This document shows, piece after piece, positions 37,271-47,000 of a DNA stretch of 64,000 bases. The notes under the pieces were generated by a model. The model was not told the DNA's origin. It saw nothing but the letters and a program-made list of their open reading frames with translations, and did not search any database. How positions within the stretch are numbered: position 1 is the first letter of the stretch; every line of letters starts with the position of its first letter. Position numbers and translations under genes: made by a program. This stretch comes from Bacteroidota bacterium (lineage in GTDB: Bacteria > Bacteroidota > Bacteroidia > NS11-12g > UBA9320), in assembly GCA_024679565.1 (NCBI GenBank), contig JAIBDD010000008.1, positions 1 to 64,000 on the forward strand, written 5' to 3'.

Positions 37271-39358
37271 TTACAACAGGTCTTCTGCTATTTGAATCGT
37301 TTCATACAAATAGATATCCTTCTTTAAAGCTTTGTGCCAAACTTTAGCTCTTACTGCTTTGGTGCTATCGGCTTTATACACTTCTTCATCCGACTTCAAA
37401 GAGGTAATAAGCATATCGTCATAAGGCTTAAATAGGGTGCTATAATTATCTGAGATTTTCTTCTGAGACACAACTTGATTTTGATACGTTTCTAAATTTA
37501 ACGTAAAAATGTGTTTGTCTCGTTGCGCCTTCCAACGCATAGCATTTCGATCAACTTCATTGAAAAGCGTGTTACTGTCTATGCGCTTTTGACTGGCTTT
37601 AATGACGCGTTTGAAACCAGATTTTGTCGCATTATCAATAGCATAACTGGTAGTTTCTATTTTGTCCCACTCAAGGCTATTGTCCTGTTCTTTTTCACCT
37701 GTGGGAATATACGTGTAGTTGTCTGGCCAAATAATATCGGGAGTAACACCCTTCAACTGTGTGGTACTGCCATCAATTCGGTAAAACTTTTGTGTTGTAA
37801 TTTTTAATGCACCCAAGTCTGGATACCCAGTTCCTCTTAAGGTTCTATTCAAGTCAAAAAATTGTTGAACACTCCCTTTTCCATGTGTCGTATGAGAACC
37901 AACAATGATTCCTCGACCATAATCTTGTATAGCCGCAGCTAAAATTTCGCTGGCAGAAGCACTAAATTCATTAACCATAATTACAACGGGCTTGTCCCAT
38001 AGCTTACCACCGTTGGGGTCTTCCAATATTCTTGCCGGATAGTTTCGGGCCTTAACTTGTACTACGGGTCCTTTGTCGATAAAGAATCCAGCAATATCAA
38101 CCACGTCTTGTAATGACCCTCCACCGTTATTTCTTAAATCAAATATTAAGGATTTGGCTCCTCCTTTTTGAAGTTTCTTTAACTCTTTTTTTACGTCCTT
38201 AGAACAACTACGGCCACCCTCTTTATTGAAATCAGCATAAAAGCTTGGAAGGTATAGGTAGCCAACCTTTTCATTCGATTCATCTTTAAGAATGACTGAT
38301 TTGGCATACGTTTCTTCCAACTGAACGATATCACGAATGATTGGAATTATCTTAATTGTTCCATCTGGTTTTTGAACCGTCAAGCGCACCTCTGTGCCTT
38401 TGTCTCCTCGTATAAGTTTAACGGCATCATCAATTCTAGCGTTAACAATATCAACCGCTTCGCCATCGCCCTGGGCCACTTTAATAATTAAATCGTTTGC
38501 TTTCAATTCGCCTTGAAGCGCTGATGGTGAGCCAGGTACAATCGATGTTACGCGTATGTATCCGTCTTTTTCCTGGAGTTGAGCTCCAATGCCTTGAAGT
38601 TGTCCGCTCATGCGGATATCAAAGTTCTCTTTGTCGGCAGGTGGGAAATACGTTGTATGGGGGTCATACAAGGTGGTGATCGCATTTACATATGTGGAAA
38701 GACGCTCTCGGCGCTCGAGTTTTTTTAAACGTTCAAACCAATCGTTATGATTTTTTAAAACGGCTTTACGCGTCTCAACTTCAATTTCTGAAAGCGTTTT
38801 GATTTCGTCGGTATTGGTGGAGTCACTTTGTTTTTTATTTTCAACGTCTAAAGCTGTCGCTACACGGGTCATAACATTATATTTCAAATACTTTCTCCAT
38901 CGTTCTTTCATTGCTGATTCGTTCTGAGCATAAGGAAGGTCTTCTCCAAAATCAACACTATCATTTTTTGTGAAATCGAATGGTTCAGCCAAGATCTCTC
39001 TATAATAGGTCTGACACTCTTTAATACGTCGATCTATTAAGTTAAGCGTGTTGTCAAAAAACACGTATGTACCTGCCAAGGTTTGATCATCGATTTTTTG
39101 CCGATTGACTTCTAGTTGTTCCACATCTGATGCTAACAAAAAGCGCTTATTACCGTCAATATATTTAAGGTAGTTGTCGAATGCCTTCTCACTCAACTCA
39201 TCGTTCATTTCTAACGGAGAGAAGTGCATGTAGTCTAAGTTTTCTTTTATCACTTTTAAGAGAACTTCTTCACCTGTATCATTTTGTTTCAAAATGAATC
39301 CCCAACTTATAAGGACGATTGGTACAGCCACCATGCTGATTTTAAAAAACTTTCTCAT
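37271..39358 (-). CDS. Carboxy-terminal processing protease (S41, PDZ domain)
   Basis: 'SGQLQGIGAQLQEKDGYIRVTSIVPGSPSALQGELKANDLI' (PDZ), 'NEFSASASEILAAAIQDYGRGIIVGSHTTHGKGSVQ' (S41 active site). Confidence 0.94.
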   Translation of the reverse strand: MRKFFKISMVAVPIVLISWGFILKQNDTGEEVLLKVIKENLDYMHFSPLEMNDELSEKAFDNYLKYIDGNKRFLLASDVEQLEVNRQKIDDQTLAGTYVFFDNTLNLIDRRIKECQTYYREILAEPFDFTKNDSVDFGEDLPYAQNESAMKERWRKYLKYNVMTRVATALDVENKKQSDSTNTDEIKTLSEIEVETRKAVLKNHNDWFERLKKLERRERLSTYVNAITTLYDPHTTYFPPADKENFDIRMSGQLQGIGAQLQEKDGYIRVTSIVPGSPSALQGELKANDLIIKVAQGDGEAVDIVNARIDDAVKLIRGDKGTEVRLTVQKPDGTIKIIPIIRDIVQLEETYAKSVILKDESNEKVGYLYLPSFYADFNKEGGRSCSKDVKKELKKLQKGGAKSLIFDLRNNGGGSLQDVVDIAGFFIDKGPVVQVKARNYPARILEDPNGGKLWDKPVVIMVNEFSASASEILAAAIQDYGRGIIVGSHTTHGKGSVQQFFDLNRTLRGTGYPDLGALKITTQKFYRIDGSTTQLKGVTPDIIWPDNYTYIPTGEKEQDNSLEWDKIETTSYAIDNATKSGFKRVIKASQKRIDSNTLFNEVDRNAMRWKAQRDKHIFTLNLETYQNQVVSQKKISDNYSTLFKPYDDMLITSLKSDEEVYKADSTKAVRAKVWHKALKKDIYLYETIQIAEDLL

Positions 39359-39572
39359 ACGTATACTATTTCTGAATTTGGCTTACACCACAAAACAAGC
39401 AATTATTGTGCGAATCTACAGCCATGTTTATTCCTTATCTAGGATATTAACGAAAGGTAAATGTAAACCATGCCAAAAAACGTGTTTTTTCGATGTTTCA
39501 GAACATTTGACCGATAAAATCTATACGCTTTTTGAAAAGTAGTTTATTTGCAATGCATTTGATACAATAAAA

Positions 39573-41612
39573 ATGAAACATCTAAAAACAGTAACTATCG
39601 GTCTAATCTTCATTATTGGTTTAGGCGCTGAATCTTTACACAAAGGGAAACATAGCAACAGTAAAGATCCTGTGGCTTTTGATTTGGATAATTTGAATAC
39701 AAACGTAAATCCTTGTGATAACTTTTATTCTTATGCCATTGGCAATTGGCAGAAGCTAAATCCAATACCATCGACTGAAGGACGTTGGATGAGTTTTAAT
39801 GTTTTAGCTGAAGAAAATAGAACAAAAATTCAAGGTATTTTGGATGAAGCCCTACAGGCGTCGAACCCTTCAAAAGGGACGGATTTACAATTGATACAGG
39901 ATTTTTATAAGTCAGCCTTGGATACTCAAATGCGCGAGGAACGCGGCTATGAAGCACTGCGACCCATATTAGAAACGATCAACCAGATAAATGACGAAAT
40001 GCAGTTAAATCATGCATTTGCTTCACTGAGAAGAATGCGGGTTTCTACACCAGTATCTCTCTATGTTAGTGTAGATGCTGAAAATAGCAATGAACATATT
40101 GTTGGCGCAGGTCAATCGGGTTTAACACTAGGTGATAAGTCTTATTATTTGCGTACGGAGGAAAAATATGTGGAGATACGATCTAAATATAAAGACCACA
40201 TCGACGAGATATTTCGAATCGCAGATATTGAAGGAGATAACGCAGGTGGTAGGATACTAGATTTAGAAACAAAGCTGGCACAAATAAACTGGGACCGCAA
40301 AGATTTGCGTGATGCTGATAAAACGTATAACCGCATGATGGTTGAGGAGTTTGACCAAACGCTAGTAAATCTACAAATTAGAGAGATGTTAAATGTGATG
40401 GGTCTTGCACATGCCGAAGAGATTGTTGTAGGACCTGTGAGCTACTACAGAGAATTAGATAAACTGATTAAAGTAATTGGTATTGAAGAGTGGAAGTTGT
40501 ACTTAACATGGCATGTGTTCTCCAGTTTTTCTGCACACATCAGTGATGAGTTTGAGCAAAAAAGCTTTGAGTTTTTCAGTCAAGAGTTACGAGGTGTTAA
40601 AGAGATGCGTCCTCGAAAAGAGCGTATCTTAAGAACGATTGATGGTAATCTAGGGGAACCATTGGGCAAATTGTTTGTAGAGCAATACTTTCCTCAAGAA
40701 TCAAAAGAATACATGTCTACGCTGATAGAAAACCTTCGAGGAGCGTATAAAGAAAGCATTACGAATCTAACATGGATGGGAGCTGAGACCAAGGAGAAAG
40801 CCTTAAAAAAGCTGTCCTCCTTTACCTATAAAATTGGTTACCCTGACGAGTGGAAAGAGTATTCGAAACTAGATATTCTACCTAACGAGTACCTACAAAA
40901 CTTGTTAAATTTAAGTGCATTCCGATATGATTTAATGATCAGCAAGTTGGGCAAACCCGTAGACAAAAAAGAATGGCATATGTCGCCTCAGATGGTTAAC
41001 GCCTATTACAATAGAAGTGGTAATGAGATTGTTTTTCCTGCAGGTATTTTACAGCCACCATTCTTTCACCCCACGTTTGATGACGCTATAAACTACGGGG
41101 GTATTGGCGCGGTAATTGGCCATGAGTTTACCCATGGTTTCGACGACCAAGGAGCCAAATATGACTGGGATGGTAATAAAAATGATTGGTGGACTGCAGA
41201 GGATAAAAAACGGTTTAAAGAATTAACTCAGAAGCTTGCAGATCAATATAGTAGTTACGAGGTGCTTCCAGGTGAGTTCGTTAACGGACAATTAACATTG
41301 GGAGAGAACATAGCAGATTTAGGTGGATTGACTTTGGCGTATATGGCTTGTGAGAAAGTGATGTCAAAAAAGAAAGATCTAAAGATTGATGGATTTACTT
41401 GGCAGCAAAGATTTTTTCTTGGATGGGCTAATGTTTGGAAAGGAAACATCACAGATGAAACCCTGAGAAATCGAATTTTGACAGACCCACATTCACCTGG
41501 AGAGCAAAGGGTAATTGGACCATTAATCAACATTCCAGAGTTTCAAGAAGCGTTCAACTGCAAAAACACCAAAATGTCTAAACCTAAGAACGAACAGATC
41601 AAGATTTGGTAA
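39573..41612 (+). CDS. M13 family metallopeptidase (neprilysin-like)
   Basis: 'VIGHEFTHGFDDQGAKYD' (HExxH at about 41121-41135), 'LGENIADLGGLTLAY'. Confidence 0.96.
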   Translation: MKHLKTVTIGLIFIIGLGAESLHKGKHSNSKDPVAFDLDNLNTNVNPCDNFYSYAIGNWQKLNPIPSTEGRWMSFNVLAEENRTKIQGILDEALQASNPSKGTDLQLIQDFYKSALDTQMREERGYEALRPILETINQINDEMQLNHAFASLRRMRVSTPVSLYVSVDAENSNEHIVGAGQSGLTLGDKSYYLRTEEKYVEIRSKYKDHIDEIFRIADIEGDNAGGRILDLETKLAQINWDRKDLRDADKTYNRMMVEEFDQTLVNLQIREMLNVMGLAHAEEIVVGPVSYYRELDKLIKVIGIEEWKLYLTWHVFSSFSAHISDEFEQKSFEFFSQELRGVKEMRPRKERILRTIDGNLGEPLGKLFVEQYFPQESKEYMSTLIENLRGAYKESITNLTWMGAETKEKALKKLSSFTYKIGYPDEWKEYSKLDILPNEYLQNLLNLSAFRYDLMISKLGKPVDKKEWHMSPQMVNAYYNRSGNEIVFPAGILQPPFFHPTFDDAINYGGIGAVIGHEFTHGFDDQGAKYDWDGNKNDWWTAEDKKRFKELTQKLADQYSSYEVLPGEFVNGQLTLGENIADLGGLTLAYMACEKVMSKKKDLKIDGFTWQQRFFLGWANVWKGNITDETLRNRILTDPHSPGEQRVIGPLINIPEFQEAFNCKNTKMSKPKNEQIKIW

Positions 41613-41654
41613 TCTGTTTGGCCATAAGTAAGGCTTTTGCGTTGAGTTCATGTT

Positions 41655-41673
41655 GTTGGCAAAACCAACTTTT
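41655..41673 (+). terminator. Weak candidate terminator
   Basis: GTTGG-CAAAA-CCAAC followed by TTTT, 43 nt after the M13 stop. Confidence 0.35.
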
Positions 41674-41745
41674 AGCACTCAAAGAGGTTTGATTATTCGA
41701 CCGTAAAATAACTTTAAGGAGATACTTTTCCCTGCAATTTACCCT

Positions 41746-41753
41746 TACCTTTG
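41746..41753 (+). promoter_or_regulatory. Candidate -7 box TACCTTTG
   Basis: Exact TAnnTTTG, ending 4 nt before ATG 41758. Confidence 0.4.
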
Positions 41754-41757
41754 CAAT

Positions 41758-43053
41758 ATGGTTAGGGTTATTATTTTTCTACTTCTTATTGGAAACGTAT
41801 CAATTGGGTTTACCCAAGACACGATAAGTTTTATGCATTATAATCTGTTGAATTACCGCAACACCACAAACCAATGCACCAATAGTACCAATAATCCAGA
41901 CACAAAAGAAGGGCACCTAGAAACGATAGTTTCTCATGTTAAACCTGATATCCTTACCATTAACGAAATGGGGGCAAATTGGTTGAACCCCAATAAACTT
42001 CTTACAAATTCTTTGAATAAAAATGGCGTTAGCCATTTCGATCAGGCGGAATACGCCAATAACAGTTTTAGTGGCTTAACTAACATGTTGTTTTTTAACA
42101 GCAACAAGTTAGAGTTGTACAATCAGGTTGCGTTAGATAAAGATGTCAATAATGCAGAAATGGTTAGAGTCATTGATGTTTACACACTATTTGTTAAAAA
42201 TGGAGCACTTTTAACCGGCGACACAACATTTCTTACCGTATTTGTTGCTCACTTAAAGGCAGGGTCGACATCAGCTGATAAAGACAAAAGACAAGAAATG
42301 GCAAAAGCGGCCATGGAATATTTAAAAAATAACCACAAGTCTCACAGTTATTTCTTTGCTGGTGATTTCAATATACAAACACACAGCGAGGCTTGTTACC
42401 AAACCATCACAAAAAACAGCGCTACAACGATTCGTTTTTACGACCCCAAAGACGCCCCGGGCAGTTGGAACAATAAAAGTACTTACTCCAATTTACATAC
42501 ACAGAGCACCCACGACGGAGATTCTAGGGGTGGTTGTTTTAGCACTGGAGGAATGGACGATAGATTTGACTTTATACTCTGTGGCAAAGAGGTTATAGAA
42601 GGCACTTACGGTGTGCAATACTTGGATGGGACATATACAGCACTTGGTCAAGATAGCCGAAGGTTTAATGGCAACATTAAGTATCCAGCGAGCAACATTA
42701 TCCCAGCATCAGTGCAAAATGCGTTGTATGAGATGTCTGACCACCTTCCTGTGCTGATGGATGTATCGGTAAAAGACAATAGCGTTTCGGTAAATAAAAT
42801 CGCAACTAAATCCAAAATAGTTATTTCACATTTAAATGATGGTGATTTGAAGGTGCACTTGCCTGTTGGGCATACATACCCGGAGTTAAGAGTCATGGAC
42901 ATGGGCGGGAAAATTGTTCGGCAAAAGGTCAATCTTGAAGGAACCAAGTGGCACATTGCTACTGCTGGTCTACCAAGTGGATTGTACCTTGTAAATGCGA
43001 TCACGAGCACTGGTGAGGTGTACACACAAAAAGTTGGAATTCAGGGTAATTAA
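41758..43053 (+). CDS. Secreted endonuclease/exonuclease/phosphatase family protein with T9SS sorting domain
   Basis: Signal peptide 'VIIFLLLIGNVSIGFTQ'; 'DILTINEMGANW', 'FFAGDFNIQT', 'DDRFDFILCG', 'SDHLPVLMDV'; C-terminal 'ELRVMDMGGKIVRQKV...LPSGLYLVNAITSTGEVYTQKVGIQGN'. Confidence 0.88.
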   Translation: MVRVIIFLLLIGNVSIGFTQDTISFMHYNLLNYRNTTNQCTNSTNNPDTKEGHLETIVSHVKPDILTINEMGANWLNPNKLLTNSLNKNGVSHFDQAEYANNSFSGLTNMLFFNSNKLELYNQVALDKDVNNAEMVRVIDVYTLFVKNGALLTGDTTFLTVFVAHLKAGSTSADKDKRQEMAKAAMEYLKNNHKSHSYFFAGDFNIQTHSEACYQTITKNSATTIRFYDPKDAPGSWNNKSTYSNLHTQSTHDGDSRGGCFSTGGMDDRFDFILCGKEVIEGTYGVQYLDGTYTALGQDSRRFNGNIKYPASNIIPASVQNALYEMSDHLPVLMDVSVKDNSVSVNKIATKSKIVISHLNDGDLKVHLPVGHTYPELRVMDMGGKIVRQKVNLEGTKWHIATAGLPSGLYLVNAITSTGEVYTQKVGIQGN

Positions 43054-43931
43054 TGGGTATAACTCGAGCCATACTCATTATCTGTACGCTGATATTAAGT
43101 GGGCCTGTATTTGCCCAATACGACTTTTACAATAAGCCCAAGGTTGAAAAATTTGCTTACATAGGAGGTAGCTATTTTTTTGGTGACATTGGAGGCAGGT
43201 AGAAAAACTCGGTTCTTCTTTTTGGCTACGAAGACTTGGATCTAAGTGCTACAAAACCATGTCTTGGCGCTGGAATACGGCAAAACTTCAACCAGTTGCT
43301 TGCTTTAAGAACAGGATTAAGCTATGTATACCTAGAGCAATCGGATGCAAACTCTTTTTCCACAAGCAGACACCCCAGAAACCTGAGTTTTAGAACCCAT
43401 ATACTAGAGGCATCGGCATTGATAGAATTTCGGGTAGCCAAATTCAATTTGAATACAAAAAAGAGAAGAAGTAGTTGGGAGTATTATGTTTTTGGCGGCC
43501 TTGGTGGGTTTTATTACAGCCCACAGGCCAAGTACAAAACTAGATATGTGTCTTTGCGACCACTAACTACAGAAGGCCAAGGGTTAAAACCACGAACGAA
43601 GCCCTATTCGTTGGTTGATATTGCCATCCCTATTGGTGGTGGGTTGCGCTATGGGTATGGATTTGGTAATACCGTTTATGTGGAGATGGGATATCGCGCT
43701 ACGAACACGGACTATATTGATGATGTAAGCACAAGTTACTATTCGTGAGAAGAATTACTGATTAACCGAGGAAGGGTATCTGCGGCAATGAGTTATCGGG
43801 GAGATGAAGATCAATATAAAGCAGGACGGGATAGAGGAAGCCGGTTTAACAAGGACCACTACTTCTTAATAAATATTGGACTTTCTATGCCTTTAAGAAG
43901 CAGAAAACCGACCTGGTTTCAAGGAAAGTGA
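43053..43931 (+). pseudogene. Outer-membrane beta-barrel protein gene with two in-frame stops (DUF6089-like)
   Basis: ATG overlaps previous TAA; reads 'MGITRAILIICTLILSGPVFAQYD...YIGGSYFFGDIGGR*KNSVLLFGYEDLDLSATKPCLGAGIRQNF...VSTSYYS*EELLINRGRVSAAMSYRGDED...FLINIGLSMPLRSRKPTWFQGK*' in a single frame; TAG 43200-43202, TGA 43746-43748, final TGA 43929-43931. Confidence 0.85.
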
Positions 43932-44015
43932 CCCCTTGTACAAAAAATATAAAATCACATACGGAAAATAATTCTAGCACCACTTATAATTAAATAGGGT
44001 CTTTTTGGAAAGCAC

Positions 44016-44055
44016 GTGTAATTAAAATTGAATTCGAAATCAGTTTTAATTATGC
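44016..44055 (+). promoter_or_regulatory. Hairpin enclosing the alpha-2-macroglobulin start codon
   Basis: GUGUAAUUAAAAUUGA (44016-44031) pairs with UCAGUUUUAAUUAUGC (44040-44055): 16 consecutive pairs (3 G-U), 8-nt loop; AUG 44052-44054 lies inside the stem. Confidence 0.6.
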
Positions 44056-47000
44056 AAAAGTCTTATCACATTTTACTCGTTTTATTATTGACCGTTGTTG
44101 CCTGCAACAACCAATCTACCTTACCCGTTTATAACCCTGAATTTGTAGAACATATCTCGGCGTATACCTCTGGGGTTGTTGGAAGAGATGCATCCGTTAA
44201 AGTGGTTATTTCTGAACCAATCAAACAAAGTAAAATGGGAAAAATTGACCCAAACATCCTGCTGGATTTCAGTCCAAGTATTAAGGGTAAAGCACAATGG
44301 GTGGACAATAGAACCATTGAGTTTACTCCCGATGAAAAATTACCAAGAGGAACAGTGTATCAAGGAGTCTTTTATTTAGGTAAACTAAAAACAATTAAAA
44401 GAGAACTTAAAAAGTTCCCTTTTCGGTTTGAGACCAGAAAACAGAAGCTCAACCTCGTGCTGAATGGAATACGCACGTATGGCGACAATAATCCAAGATA
44501 CCGGCACTTGTCTGGTATGGTGCAATCGAGTGATAAGGAGCAGATTGCATTGATAAAAGAATGTTTGTCTGGGGATGATGGATCAAAGCCATTGCATATA
44601 AAATGGTTATCTCATACAGAAAACACATTCCATTTTAGAATCGACAGCCTGAAAAGAGGGGAGTATCAAAAAGATGTGATTTTGAAACTACGAGGTAAAA
44701 GCGTGGAGGCTGAAACAGACGATACAAGAGTTGTTCACTTGGCTGGAATGGGAATATTTAGATTGGAGTCTGTTCGGGTTACGAACGAACCTGATCAAAA
44801 AATAGACATGTATTTCTCTGAAAGTTTAAACAGCGTCCAAAGCTTAATTGGTTTGATTTTGCTCGACAGCCAGAGAGTCAAAAATTACGAACTATCTGGC
44901 AACAAGGTCACCATCTATCCGAAATCAAGGTTGACCGACGCCCATACTTTATTTTGCTCGGCGGATATAAAAAATTATGCCGGTTATAGATTGAAAAAGG
45001 ACGCTTCACGAACAATCAATTTCGAAAGAACTAAGCCTAAGCTTAGAATGATTGGGAAGGGCACAATTGTGCCAGATGCAAAAGGTGTTGTATTCCCTTT
45101 TGAGACGATGGCGCTTAAGGCGGTAGATGTTTGGATTTATCAAATACACGAAAAGAACATCCCACAATTTCTGCAGGTGAATGATCTTGACGGCAACAAC
45201 GAATTATCTCGAGTGGGGTCGTTGGTATATTCGGGTAAGGTGGATTTAGGTGAACGCAAAAAACCATTGGAGAACCAGTGGTCTCGTTACACGTTAAACA
45301 TCAACAAATACATCAAGAAACAACCAGGAGCTATTTATCGCGTTTTGATAGGTTATAGAAGTTCGTATACATTTTTTGAGTGCAAAGAAGGGCAAAGTGA
45401 TTATGCACTTGATGAAGACGGGCTATACCACGAGTATTATAATGGAGAAAACAACAACTTAGTGGGTTACTCCCCTTGTGACAGACGGTTTTACTACAGT
45501 GGTTCTCTATGTCGAAACATTTTGGCATCGGATATTGGCCTAATCGTTAAAAAAGGTGCCGATGAAAAGACCCATGTTTTTGTTAGTTCTTTAATCAACG
45601 CACAACCTTTGGCCAATACCAAACTCGATTTTTTTACCTACCAGAATATTAAAATCAAAACGGTATATGCCGATCAGTTGGGAATGGCTGAAACCAAGCT
45701 TACTAAAGAGGCGTATATGGTTGTGGCCAGTTCTGGAGCCCAAAAAGGATACCTCAAATTGGGAAATGGCCGTAACAACTCTACAAGTAAGTTTGATGTT
45801 GGAGGCGTAAATGGCTCGGCCATGGTTGATGGAAAGATTTATACTGAACGGGGAGTATGGCGACCGGGTGATAGTATTTATACCTGTTTTACGCTACAAG
45901 ACAAACAAAATAACTTACCTGTGAATACACCGGTCACGTTTGAACTTGTTAACCCCCGAGGTCAGGTGGTAAGAAAAAAAGTAAGAACCACGTCTGTTGG
46001 TGACGTGTATGATTTTAGAACTTCAACGGAAGCGAAGTGGTTTACAGGAAATTATACAGCGCGTGTTAAAGTGGGTGGCTCGACGTTTTATAAAACACTG
46101 GCTATAGAAACGGTTAAACCTAACAGATTGAAGATTGCGATAGACGTCAAAGACAGCATGATTACCGTTGGCACCAAAAACCGCATTTCAATCGTGGGGT
46201 CTTGGTTACATGGAGCACCTGCACCAAATATGAAGTATAACGTTAAAGGCAGGCTTACTCCTGTGGCAACCAAATTTGCAAAGTTTGGCACTTTCATTTT
46301 TGATGACAGAACCAAACCAAGTCAAGCCAAGGAAATGATTTTGTCGGAAGGATCTTTAGACGAAAATGGTGCTGTACACTTTGAACCGGATTTCGCTTTA
46401 AACAATGATGTGCGCGGTAGCTTACAAGTGAACCTGATGGCCAAGGTGTTTGAAAAAGGAGGAAATTTTAGTCAAGACTACGGCACTTTTCCTGTTAAAG
46501 TTTATAAGAGTTATGTTGGGATAGAATCACCAAAAGTGAACGAACGTGACAACAGCTTAGAAACCGGTAAACGTCATACGTTTCGATTGGCCAATGTAAC
46601 AGACAAAGGAGAACCGATATCTGGAAAGAAAGTAGAGGTCAAAATCTATAAAATTGATTGGAACTGGTGGTGGGATAACAACGGCAACCTTTCAACGTAT
46701 ATGCAATCCAACAGCTTATTTCCTGTGCTCGACACCGTTGTAACCACCGACGGCAAAGGGTTATCTGCAACTTCCTTTAGACTTCCATACCCGAACTGGG
46801 GGCGTTTTGTTATGATTGCTAAGGATCCAATTTCGAAACACAAAAGTTCACACACTTTCTATATAGATTGGCCTTATTGGAAACGTGGGAATAGAAACAA
46901 CACAACTCAGGCTAAAACGATTGTTTTAACGAGCAATAAAGGGCAATACGGTGTTGGTGAAAAGGTAAATATAACCATTCCATCGTCGGATTTTGGAAGG

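Noticed and set aside
43053-43931. Recoded stop codons or an alternative genetic code explaining the in-frame stops
   Set aside because: The damaged loci contain TAG, TGA and TAA, while intact neighbouring genes terminate normally at these codons; no single reassignment explains this.
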